Positions 55,089 through 63,157 of a DNA stretch of 64,000 nucleotides are shown here, piece by piece. Numbering within the stretch: position 1 is the first letter of the stretch; each line of letters starts with the position of its first letter. The position numbers and the translations under genes were made by a program. The stretch is from JABCZZ01 sp964454545 (GTDB lineage: Bacteria > Pseudomonadota > Alphaproteobacteria > Rickettsiales > JABCZZ01), in assembly GCA_964454545.1 (NCBI GenBank), contig CAYVTI010000007.1, positions 1 to 64,000 of the forward strand. The letters run 5' to 3'. The notes beneath the pieces were generated by a model. It saw only the letters and a list, made by a program, of their open reading frames with translations. It was not told the origin of the DNA and made no database searches.

Positions 55089-55867
55089 TCGAGCAACTCT
55101 TTCCGTTGATAGTCCGACACTATAAATGTCATCGGAACAAATTCCTTTCCTTCACCGCTACCCTTCGTATCCCCTTCCGTCAAGCCCAAAAATTTCGGGT
55201 CGTGATTCTGGGCGTCTCCCGGTTCTGAGAATTTAAAGTCGGTATATGTATAGGTTATGTCGGCCCTCCATTTAGTGTGCTGGACCGTTTTCTTCGTTAC
55301 CACTGACACTACGGATGCTTCATATATGACTTTGGCATGAGATATTTCAGTGCCGCGCTCAAACTCTATCGAATCGATGTCGATGACGCGATTTGCCAAA
55401 TCGGTATACTGGTGATAGGGGCTTAAGGGATTGACCGCATCGATCTCTCTTTTATAAATATCGAACACCTGCGGCGTGCTGTAATTCCATATGTGGCGGT
55501 AGCGGGATTCATATTGCGGGAGATTATATGCCTCCCGCGTGGTGACGTAATCCCCAAGCATGTATTTCATCACAGCTATGTTCCTGTCTTCTTCGGGGGA
55601 CGCAGCGAGCCTTTTAATGCGCGGTATGTTGTCCCATACGTCATCGACGTAGACGGGGAAAGGAATGCGCGGGCGCAAAGGAGAAATCCTTATTAACGCG
55701 CTTGTTGCAAAATAAAGGGTTACAACAGACAGCGCGACAATCACTATGTAATAACTGCGTTCCGCAATGGGCGAGTGGAAAATATCGGAATACCACTTGC
55801 GCGCGGCTATATAGTAAGTGCCGTCTTCTATTTTTTTTGCCAGCGCTTCTTTCTCTGCATCATCCAT
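55085..55867 (-). CDS. virB8: VirB8-like type IV secretion protein
   Basis: 260 aa. Cytosolic N terminus, one membrane helix (about 38-55, YYIVIVALSVVTLYFA), then a periplasmic NTF2-like domain typical of VirB8 (ALIRISPLRPRIPFPVYVDDVW, YVTTREAYNLPQYESRY, TYTYTDFKFSEPG). VirB8 nucleates assembly of the inner-membrane complex. It is the first gene of virB8-virB9-bamD; no virB10, virB11 or virD4 is seen nearby. Confidence 0.9.
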   Translation of the reverse strand: MDDAEKEALAKKIEDGTYYIAARKWYSDIFHSPIAERSYYIVIVALSVVTLYFATSALIRISPLRPRIPFPVYVDDVWDNIPRIKRLAASPEEDRNIAVMKYMLGDYVTTREAYNLPQYESRYRHIWNYSTPQVFDIYKREIDAVNPLSPYHQYTDLANRVIDIDSIEFERGTEISHAKVIYEASVVSVVTKKTVQHTKWRADITYTYTDFKFSEPGDAQNHDPKFLGLTEGDTKGSGEGKEFVPMTFIVSDYQRKELLE

Positions 55868-56205
55868 GTATTCTCTTTTTAAATTAGCCGATGCCGAAAA
55901 ACAAGCCGGAAATATAAAAACAGGGCTATGTCAGAAAGTGTTTTTATCACTGTTGCCGTACAGTGCCAATTGCAGAATTTTTCAAAATAATTAAGAAAAT
56001 TCTTTCATTTAGAGTTTTTTTGGTATAAGTATCGTAATCCGCGTGGCGGGCCAATATGGCCTGTTGCACGGTAGGATTGAATAAATTTGCTGGACTTGAC
56101 GCCTTGCGGAATAGCGATTGAAGGATTTCTTCACCCGGTTCCATAAGGTGGGAGGCCTCGGTTTTTTTGTTCTGATTAGTTTAAATTACAAGAGGTTTTC
56201 TATTT
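55868..56205 (+). other. Spacer and probable csp leader
   Basis: 338 bp without a convincing gene. The part before the csp start contains a GGGCC/GGCCT hairpin around 56048-56063 and other short helices, so a long 5' UTR of the kind found before cold-shock genes is plausible. No clear promoter assigned. Confidence 0.3.
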
Positions 56206-56412
56206 ATGTCTACTGGTATCGTTAAGTGGTTCAACACCATTAAAGGTTACGGCTTCATTCAACCTGAAGATGGGTCGAAGGACGTATTCGTTCATATTTC
56301 TGCCGTGCAAAAAGCTGGGCTTCGCACTCTGATGGAAGGCCAGAAGGTCGAATTTGAAATTGCCATTGAAAAAGGCAAGTCATCGGCAGTCAATCTGAAA
56401 GTTGCTGCTTAA
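56206..56412 (+). CDS. cspA: Cold-shock domain protein
   Basis: 68 aa, a single cold-shock domain. RNP1 KGYGFIQPE and RNP2 DVFVHISA bind single-stranded RNA or DNA; the C terminus GKSSAVNLKVA is conserved. A terminator follows, so it is monocistronic. Confidence 0.96.
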   Translation: MSTGIVKWFNTIKGYGFIQPEDGSKDVFVHISAVQKAGLRTLMEGQKVEFEIAIEKGKSSAVNLKVAA

Positions 56413-56477
56413 ACCATAATGTTACCAAGGGGTACGTCTTTACGAAGGCGTGCTTTGTCGTAATGTTCTGAAGAAGA

Positions 56478-56503
56478 AGGGGTGCGCTGCACCTCTTTTT
56501 TTT
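56478..56503 (+). terminator. Terminator after the csp gene
   Basis: Stem aggggtgc/gcacctct with a 3-nt loop and eight Ts, 65 bp after the csp stop and 34 bp before the PAP2-like gene. Confidence 0.85.
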
Positions 56504-56537
56504 GATCGTGATAGTATATAGGTCTATACTTTAGAAT

Positions 56538-57134
56538 ATGCTGACCCATCTTGTAACCGATATAGGTGACAGCGCCGTTATTGCCGGGATTACCCTGGCA
56601 GGAATGATATACCTGCTGCAGTCCCGCTGCTATAGAAGCGCCACTGCGCTGGCCGCTTCTTTTGTCGGAACCGGCCTGCTTATCGGGTGCGCCAAACTGC
56701 TCTTCCTTGGATGCAACGGGCATCTGGCGGATTACGATATCCACTCTCCGAGCGGCCATACGGCTTTATCGGTTGCCGTGTTTGGGACATGTACCCTGCT
56801 TGTATCGCAGAAGCAGGCGCGGTGGCGGTGTTATGCTTTAGGAATAGTTTTTTTACTGTTTGTAACTGCTATTGCAATGACACGGGTGATGCTTGGCTGC
56901 CATACGGTTGCGGAAGTTGTTCTGGGCGGCCTTATCGGCGCTGTCACATTATTGTCCGTATACGTATTCCTGAAGCGTTCCCGCGATGTGCCGGAATATG
57001 ACAGGACCGTGTTCGCCGTTTTAATGATTTCAATTATGGCCGCATTATACAGTGTGCATTTTCCAGCTGAGAACTATATCCGGCTTATTGCACACTATAT
57101 GAAAATGCATATGCCGGTGTGCGCTACTTCATAG
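56538..57134 (+). CDS. PAP2-family membrane phosphatase-like protein
   Basis: 198 aa, about five membrane helices. The central motif SPSGHTALS is intact. The third motif reads TRVMLGCHTVAEV, with Glu in the place of the usual Asp (R-x5-H-x3-D becomes R-x5-H-x3-E). The first (K-x6-RP) shows only K in AKLLFLGC, with no RP. Activity may be altered. PAP2 enzymes dephosphorylate lipid phosphates. Overlaps the convergent ankyrin gene by 11 bp. Confidence 0.78.
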   Translation: MLTHLVTDIGDSAVIAGITLAGMIYLLQSRCYRSATALAASFVGTGLLIGCAKLLFLGCNGHLADYDIHSPSGHTALSVAVFGTCTLLVSQKQARWRCYALGIVFLLFVTAIAMTRVMLGCHTVAEVVLGGLIGAVTLLSVYVFLKRSRDVPEYDRTVFAVLMISIMAALYSVHFPAENYIRLIAHYMKMHMPVCATS

Positions 57135-58011
57135 TGCTGGGCGCGAAATCAACTTCCACGTCATCGGCGATTTTCTTGCAGCGGCTGTTTGCGTCATCCG
57201 CGCTGCCTACGCCCTGGCTTCTGCGGTTGCTGTTGGAGATCATGGCGTCCAGTATGCCAAAGATTTTTTTCGCCGCGCCGTCCGATACGCGCTTTAAATC
57301 CTCCTGCGGCGTTTTGGGATAGTAAGTCTGCAACTGCTGCACCAGATTGCTCAAATCAGATTTTACCTGATCAATTTTACCCTGGATTTCCTTATCCCTG
57401 TCGGATTCCTGGCGCGATCCCAGCACGAAGTGCCAGTACTGGTAGGCGCAGCTGTCGAAGACATACCTGTACACAATCCCTTTGAACTTTTCCGGGCTGC
57501 GCTCTCTATCGGCCAGCTCTTTTTCCTTATCGAATTTGGCCTGAAGTATCTTGATAATATCCTGATCATGGTTCTCCCGGGCGATCTCCAGCAGCGTCCT
57601 GCCGCTGGGGGACTTGATATGATAATCGGCATTCTTGTCGATAAGATCGGTGACGATTTCGGGCTTGTTGTTGAGTACCGCGCTTACTATCGGATAAAGG
57701 CCGGAACGATCATAGACATTGGGATTGGCGCCTTTGTCCAGAAGCGCTTTCACGATTGCGGCAGACTGCTCATCATCCCTGCCTATGGCGACAGAAATGG
57801 CATATTCCCCAGTATTGCTGACAGCATTCGGGTTTGCGCCTTTGTCGAGCAGTATTTTTATATCATCCACCCTTCCGAAGTTGATGCGGTAGATGAGGTC
57901 GTCATCCAGGGAATAAGGTGGTTGCTGGGCATACGCGTGTGCGGTAAAGAATATCAGCAGCGCGGTAATAAGGCGGCAGCGCCTCTTGAATTTGCCCATA
58001 GATTGCTCCAT
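57124..58011 (-). CDS. Exported ankyrin-repeat protein
   Basis: 295 aa with a hydrophobic signal segment (LITALLIFFTAHAYA). Four ankyrin repeats follow (NFGRVDDIKILLDKGANPNAVSNTGEYAISVAI, KALLDKGANPNVYDRSGLYPIV, SPSGRTLLEIARENHDQDII), then a helical C-terminal half. The start could be either M1 or M5. Exported ankyrin proteins are common in host-associated alphaproteobacteria; its target is unknown. Confidence 0.82.
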   Translation of the reverse strand: MEQSMGKFKRRCRLITALLIFFTAHAYAQQPPYSLDDDLIYRINFGRVDDIKILLDKGANPNAVSNTGEYAISVAIGRDDEQSAAIVKALLDKGANPNVYDRSGLYPIVSAVLNNKPEIVTDLIDKNADYHIKSPSGRTLLEIARENHDQDIIKILQAKFDKEKELADRERSPEKFKGIVYRYVFDSCAYQYWHFVLGSRQESDRDKEIQGKIDQVKSDLSNLVQQLQTYYPKTPQEDLKRVSDGAAKKIFGILDAMISNSNRRSQGVGSADDANSRCKKIADDVEVDFAPSTMK

Positions 58012-58055
58012 ATCATGTACGAAATACCGTTAACTATGGAACAATTATATAAGAG

Positions 58056-59930
58056 ATGTCTATGACAAACAAGCATACGTTTAGCGCAGAAATCAGTAAG
58101 TTGCTTAAACTCATGATCCATTCGCTCTACACCAACAAGGATATATTCCTGCGCGAATTGATTTCCAATGCCTCCGATGCCTGCGATAAGCTGCGTTACC
58201 TGGCGGTGACCGAGCCACAGTTGCTTGGGGATGATGCCCAGCTTAAAATTACCATTCTTTCCGATAAGCAAAACAAGACTGTCACCATTTTCGACAACGG
58301 CATCGGCATGAACCGCGAAGATCTGGTGGCGCACCTGGGTACCATCGCCAAGTCCGGCACGCAGGAGTTCCTGAATAGCCTGACGGGAGACGCCAAGAAA
58401 GACATGCCGCTTATCGGCCAGTTCGGCGTCGGTTTCTATTCCGCCTTTATCGTTTCAAACAAGGTCAGGGTGGAAAGCCGCAAGGCAGGCGAGGGGCAGG
58501 GATATTTCTGGGAGTCGGACGGCGAAGGCGAATTTGCCGTTGGTGACGTGGATAAGGTGACGCGTGGAACGAAAATCACCTTATATATAAAAGAAGGGGA
58601 AGAAGAATATCTGGATAAATTCCGCCTGCGTCACATCGCGCAGACCTATTCGGATCATATTTCCTTCCCGATAGAATATGTGGATGGGGATGGGAAAGCG
58701 GAGACCGTCAATAAGGCTTCCGCGCTCTGGATGCGCCCGAAATCGGAAATAACCGAAGAGCAGTACAAGGAATTCTATCACCATATCGCGCATTCGCCGG
58801 ACACGCCGTGGATGAAGCTCCACAATAAGGCGGAAGGTGCTGTGGAATATACCAACCTCTTATTCATTCCTTCCATCCAGCCTTTCGATCTGTTCCACCC
58901 CGACAGGAAGCGCCGCGTGAAACTCTATGTGAAGCGCGTGTTCATCACCGATGAAGGGACGGATATCATCCCGCATTACCTGCGTTTCCTGCGCGGCGTG
59001 ATCGATTCCGAGGATCTGCCGCTTAACATCAGCCGCGAAACGCTGCAGCAGAATCCGGTATTGATCCGGATACGCGATTCGGTCGTCAGGCGCGTGCTGT
59101 CCGAACTCACCAAACAGGCGGAAAAAGATCCCGAGGATTACACCGCCTTCTGGAAAAATTTCGGCGCGGTCCTGAAAGAAGGATTATGCGAGGCGATAGC
59201 GCCGAAGGAGCAAATTCTGGGCGCCAGCCGCTTTTACAGCACGACGGGCGACAAACTGGTAAGTCTCGATGAATATATTGCGCGCATGAAGCCGTCACAG
59301 GAGCATGTCTTCTACCTGACCGGTGACAGTATCGAGAGCCTGAAGCGCAGCCCGCAGCTGGAAGGATTCAGGAAGCGCGGCGTGGAAGTCCTGCTGTTTG
59401 CTGACCATGTGGATGATTTCTGGGTCAACGTCGTGCCCGCTTACAAGGACAAGCCGTTTATGTCGGTCACCCGCAGCAACGCCGAGCTGGATAAGATAGA
59501 GGGTGAAGTGAAGGAAGAGGGAAGCCGGGAAGCCGGGAATCAGGAATTGGCTTCGCTCGTTGACGTGCTGAAGAAAATATATGGCAGCGAAGTGAAAAAC
59601 GTGCGCACCACGCATAAACTGGCGGAAAGCGCAGTCTGTCTTGCGGTGGATGAAGGAGCGATGGATATCCGGCTTGAGCGTTTCCTGCGCGAGCAGAAGC
59701 AGCTCAGCACCACCTATTCCAAGATACTGGAGATTAATCCTGAGCACGATATCGTGAGATACCTTGCAGATAAAGTGAAGAATGGCGCGGGTGAAAATGA
59801 TCCGGTCTTGCGCGATGTCGCTTTCCTGCTGCTCGATCAGGCGCGAATCATGCAGGGCGAGGAAATCTCCGATCCGGCGCTGTTCTCGCTGCGGATGAAT
59901 AAATTCCTGAGCAGGAGTCTTGCGGCTTAA
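58056..59930 (+). CDS. htpG: Hsp90-family chaperone HtpG
   Basis: 624 aa. N-terminal ATPase with LRELISNASDACDKLRYL, FDNGIGMNREDLV, FGVGFYSAFIV, and the middle and C-terminal domains (RGVIDSEDLPLNISRE, LRQKxL-type C-terminal helix). Complete. Residues about 490-500 (EEGSREAGNQ) come from a short repeat element in a surface-variable region. The ATG used may also be the second one, at 58062. Confidence 0.96.
   Translation: MSMTNKHTFSAEISKLLKLMIHSLYTNKDIFLRELISNASDACDKLRYLAVTEPQLLGDDAQLKITILSDKQNKTVTIFDNGIGMNREDLVAHLGTIAKSGTQEFLNSLTGDAKKDMPLIGQFGVGFYSAFIVSNKVRVESRKAGEGQGYFWESDGEGEFAVGDVDKVTRGTKITLYIKEGEEEYLDKFRLRHIAQTYSDHISFPIEYVDGDGKAETVNKASALWMRPKSEITEEQYKEFYHHIAHSPDTPWMKLHNKAEGAVEYTNLLFIPSIQPFDLFHPDRKRRVKLYVKRVFITDEGTDIIPHYLRFLRGVIDSEDLPLNISRETLQQNPVLIRIRDSVVRRVLSELTKQAEKDPEDYTAFWKNFGAVLKEGLCEAIAPKEQILGASRFYSTTGDKLVSLDEYIARMKPSQEHVFYLTGDSIESLKRSPQLEGFRKRGVEVLLFADHVDDFWVNVVPAYKDKPFMSVTRSNAELDKIEGEVKEEGSREAGNQELASLVDVLKKIYGSEVKNVRTTHKLAESAVCLAVDEGAMDIRLERFLREQKQLSTTYSKILEINPEHDIVRYLADKVKNGAGENDPVLRDVAFLLLDQARIMQGEEISDPALFSLRMNKFLSRSLAA
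59513..59550. repeat. Heptamer/octamer-period element J, in frame in htpG
   Basis: gggaagcc/gggaagcc/gggaatca/ggaa units, one arm only. It lies in a part of HtpG that varies in length between species. Symmetry and period are weaker than for elements A to I. Confidence 0.4.
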
Positions 59931-60188
59931 AGTTTATTCCGTGTTGTTACGTAGTGGTTGTGGCGTCACACTTCCTAGAGCATTTCTGCTATTTCAGAAA
60001 ATGACGGTTTCGTTACGGATGTCTATATATGTCTCTTTCTCAAGATATTGGGATACAAACCATCTTGTAACTTCATGTTATTTATTAATAAAATGTGACA
60101 CACGCTTCATAAAAATTTAACATTGGTTAACAAAAATATTTGCTATTATATAACAATTGGTATATATTCACTGCCCCATCAAGGTTGT

Positions 60189-60497
60189 ATGTTTAAGCTT
60201 ATGTATAAGCCGTTAATGTATAAGAGCCTGGCTTTCGTGAAGATCAACAGCCTTGTGGCGAAACTTTCCCTGTTTTGTACGGCAATCAGCACTATCGCCA
60301 CGCTATATGATACCATCCAGACGGAAATGGGATGGGCGATAGACGTGGTGGGTGTCTCCGTTTATATGGTGGTGCGGGGATTTTCTTTTTATAGCTATGA
60401 TAAGACCCAGCATATTCCGCCAGTGAAAAGGCGCAAATATTATGCATTCGTTTCCAGCCGTGTGACTTCAGGCGGCATGACGAAATCCGCTGAATAA
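60189..60497 (+). CDS. Small membrane protein, unknown
   Basis: 102 aa from ATG 60189 (MFKLMYKPLMYKSLAF), with AAGG upstream; a longer start 22 codons earlier is possible. Two hydrophobic helices (NSLVAKLSLFCTAISTIATLY and WAIDVVGVSVYMVVRGFSFY). No family recognised. The region 59931-60188 before it shows no gene or motif. Confidence 0.5.
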   Translation: MFKLMYKPLMYKSLAFVKINSLVAKLSLFCTAISTIATLYDTIQTEMGWAIDVVGVSVYMVVRGFSFYSYDKTQHIPPVKRRKYYAFVSSRVTSGGMTKSAE

Positions 60498-60734
60498 TAT
60501 TCGCCGGTTTTTTCTGTAATTTGTCGCTCTATCCCGCAGTTTTCAAGGGAAATTCCAATAATGTCACGGTCAAGGGGAGTTTGAAAAAATATTGTCACCC
60601 TATTACTAGTGTGGTATAACATTTGCTTGCTATATATGGATCCCGCAACGGGAACCGGTTCAATCGATTGAGTAGCCGCATAAAAAAAAACATTATAAAC
60701 GGTTTTATCCGGATTAAAAACAATCGCATCAAAT

Positions 60735-60746
60735 ACTATATGTAGT
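60735..60746 (+). promoter_or_regulatory. Possible NrdR box upstream of nrdA
   Basis: ACTATATGTAGT resembles the core of the NrdR box (ACACTATATATAGTGT). A second, weaker site TCTATACTAGAT is at 60761-60772. The centres are 26 bp apart, less than the usual three helical turns, so the pair is only suggestive. The rest of 60498-60853 shows only the promoter below. Confidence 0.4.
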
Positions 60747-60773
60747 AGTAGCGTGTGTTGTCTATACTAGATA

Positions 60774-60801
60774 TTGACATCTATTGGGTGATAGTTATAA
60801 A
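60774..60801 (+). promoter_or_regulatory. Sigma-70-like promoter of nrdA
   Basis: TTGACA (60774-60779), a 16-bp spacer and TATAAA (60796-60801), close to consensus, 53 bp before the nrdA start codon. Confidence 0.65.
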
Positions 60802-60853
60802 TTGGGATTTGCGCTGTAAAACAATAAAAAATGAAATCGAACAAGGGAGATTT

Positions 60854-62668
60854 ATGCAACAGATACAGGTAGACCGTTCCCGTGACAGCAGGCTCACCCA
60901 CTTCGGCAAGGCGACCTTACAGGACAGGTATCTGCTCGAGGGCGAGAGCTTCCAGGACATGTTTGCCCGCGTTGCAAAGCATTACGCGGATGATTCCCTT
61001 CATGCGCAGCGCCTTTACGATTACATGAGCAAGCTGTGGTTCATGCCGGCAACGCCGATTCTCTCCAACGGTGGCAGCAATCGCGGCCTGCCGATTTCCT
61101 GCTTCCTGAATGAAACGCAGGACAGTCTGGAAGGCATCGTCAATTTGTGGAACGAAAATGTCTGGCTTGCTGCGCGTGGCGGCGGCATCGGCAGCTACTG
61201 GGGCAACCTGCGCTCCATCGGCGAAAAAGTGCGTGGCAACGGCAAGACTTCCGGCGTGGTTCCCTTCATGCGCGTCCAGGATTCGCTCACCCTTGCCATT
61301 TCGCAGGGGAGCCTGCGCCGTGGCAGTTCTGCGGTGTATATGCCGGTTGATCACCCGGAAATCGAAGAATTCATCGACATCCGCCGCCCGACTGGCGGCG
61401 ATCCGAACCGCAAGGCGCTCAACATCCATCACGGCGTCGCCATTCCGGATGCTTTCATGAAGGCGGTGGAAAACGACGAGAAGTGGGATCTGGTAAGCCC
61501 CAAGACCAAGCAGGTTATCTCTACCGTGAAAGCACGCGATCTCTGGATCAAACTGCTCACGGCGCGTGTCGAAACCGGCGAGCCATATCTGCTGTTCATC
61601 GATAACGTTAACCGCGGCATACCACAGCACCATAAGGAGCTTGGCCTCCTGGTAAAAACGTCCAACCTCTGCAGCGAAATCACGCTGCCCACGGGGCCCG
61701 ATCACCTTGGCAAGGAGCGCACCGCTGTCTGCTGCCTGTCCTCTCTCAACCTCGAAACTTATGATGAATGGGCGGGAGATGCGCAGTTCATCGGGGATGT
61801 CATGCGCTTTCTCGACAACGTGCTCGAAGATTTCATCCAGACGGCGCCTCCCTCCATGGCGCGCGCTGCCTACTCGGCGATGCGTGAACGCAGCGTTGGT
61901 CTGGGCGTCATGGGCTTCCATTCCTACCTTCAGAGCAAGATGATCCCCTTTGAGTCGGTTATCTCCAAAGTGCTCAATAAGAAGGTATTCGCGCATATCC
62001 GCGCTGCGGTTGACACCGCTTCCAGAAAGCTGGCGGAAGAACGCGGCGCATGCCCGGACGCGGCGGAAGTCAACGTCATGGAACGCTTCAGCAATAAACT
62101 CGCCATCGCTCCGACGGCTTCCATCTCGATCATCGCCGGCAACTCTTCCCCGGGCATTGAACCTTATGCCGCCAACAGCTTCACCCAGAAAACCCTTTCC
62201 GGATCGTTCAACGTCCGCAACAAGCACCTGATCAAAATCCTCGAAGAATACGGGATGAACAACGAGGATGTCTGGAGTTCCATTTCCTCGCATGAGGGAT
62301 CGGTAGCGCATCTTGATTTCCTGAGCGACGACGAGAAAATGGTATTCCGCACCGCGCCGGAAATCGATCAGCGCTGGATACTGGAACATGCCGCCGACCG
62401 CACGCCGTTTATCTGTCAGGCGCAATCGGTGAATCTTTTCCTTTCGCCCGACATTCACAAGCGTGATCTGCACCTGCTGCATTTCAATGCATGGAAGAAA
62501 GGCGTGAAAAGCCTTTATTATTGTCGCTCCACCTCGATGCAGCGCGCGGAAAAGGTGTCGCATAAAGTGGCGAGCAACGGCCTCCAGCTGGAAATGTCGC
62601 TCGTGAAGAAACAGGCTCCCGTCATGTACAAATCGGATCAATACGAGGAATGCCTCGCCTGCCAGTAA
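60854..62668 (+). CDS. nrdA: Ribonucleoside-diphosphate reductase, alpha subunit
   Basis: 604 aa from ATG 60854 (MQQIQVDRSR), with AAGGGAG; upstream in-frame starts have no such site. Class I R1 without an obvious ATP-cone, with the redox Cys in ISCFLNETQDS (83), the finger loop NLCSEITLPTG (Asn-Cys-Glu), CCLSSLNLE and the C-terminal CLACQ. Reduces ribonucleotides to deoxyribonucleotides with NrdB. The N-terminal allosteric domain seems short, so regulation may differ from E. coli. Confidence 0.95.
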   Translation: MQQIQVDRSRDSRLTHFGKATLQDRYLLEGESFQDMFARVAKHYADDSLHAQRLYDYMSKLWFMPATPILSNGGSNRGLPISCFLNETQDSLEGIVNLWNENVWLAARGGGIGSYWGNLRSIGEKVRGNGKTSGVVPFMRVQDSLTLAISQGSLRRGSSAVYMPVDHPEIEEFIDIRRPTGGDPNRKALNIHHGVAIPDAFMKAVENDEKWDLVSPKTKQVISTVKARDLWIKLLTARVETGEPYLLFIDNVNRGIPQHHKELGLLVKTSNLCSEITLPTGPDHLGKERTAVCCLSSLNLETYDEWAGDAQFIGDVMRFLDNVLEDFIQTAPPSMARAAYSAMRERSVGLGVMGFHSYLQSKMIPFESVISKVLNKKVFAHIRAAVDTASRKLAEERGACPDAAEVNVMERFSNKLAIAPTASISIIAGNSSPGIEPYAANSFTQKTLSGSFNVRNKHLIKILEEYGMNNEDVWSSISSHEGSVAHLDFLSDDEKMVFRTAPEIDQRWILEHAADRTPFICQAQSVNLFLSPDIHKRDLHLLHFNAWKKGVKSLYYCRSTSMQRAEKVSHKVASNGLQLEMSLVKKQAPVMYKSDQYEECLACQ

Positions 62669-62726
62669 ACGTAAACGATTAGATATAAGATTTCAGTAAC
62701 ATCAGTAACAACAGAGGGAATTCGCT

Positions 62727-63125
62727 ATGGCAACCATACTCGCACAGGAATCGGGGGAAAGGGTTTTTACCCGCTGGGAGCATCGGGTCTCTGGGTGGTT
62801 TTCCAGTCCGCATGAACTGGAAGAAAGGCCGGGCGTTTTCATCATCGCCACGAAGGATTTCAACCAGCCCTTCGTTCTTGACGTGAGTGAATCGGAAAAT
62901 GTGAGGTTTTGTGTGTTAAACCATGAGCGCCGCACGTTATGGCGGCGCAATGCCCTGGGCGGCATACTCTATGCCGCGATTTACACCGAAGACGCTGAGT
63001 CGCCTTTCCTGAGCGAGTTCCAGCGCAAGAACATCGAGCAGCATATCAGGAAATTGGAACAGCCGGTTTTTGGTGCAGACGATCTTTTCTCTGGTCCCCA
63101 GAAAGAAAATTTCCCCCAGGTATAA
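62727..63125 (+). CDS. Protein encoded between nrdA and nrdB, unknown
   Basis: 132 aa with GAGGGAA before the ATG. Hydrophilic and without signal peptide (ERVFTRWEHRVSGWFSSPHELEERPG, VFIIATKDFNQPFVLDVSES). No family recognised. Its place inside the nrdA-nrdB operon suggests a link to ribonucleotide reduction, but the gene may be a bystander. Confidence 0.6.
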   Translation: MATILAQESGERVFTRWEHRVSGWFSSPHELEERPGVFIIATKDFNQPFVLDVSESENVRFCVLNHERRTLWRRNALGGILYAAIYTEDAESPFLSEFQRKNIEQHIRKLEQPVFGADDLFSGPQKENFPQV

Positions 63126-63157
63126 AACAATAAAAACAATAAACTTCCGGAGAATCT

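Noticed and set aside
55947..56144. A 65-codon frame before the csp gene on the minus strand
   Set aside because: No ribosome binding site, no recognisable feature, and it covers the likely csp leader.
60735..60772. A confident NrdR box pair
   Set aside because: The second site is weak and the distance between the centres (26 bp) is not the usual one; kept only as a low-confidence single site.
60917..62641. A 574-codon open frame antisense to nrdA
   Set aside because: Its translation is low-quality (Arg/His-rich shadow of a GC-rich codon pattern), while nrdA on the other strand has all catalytic motifs.
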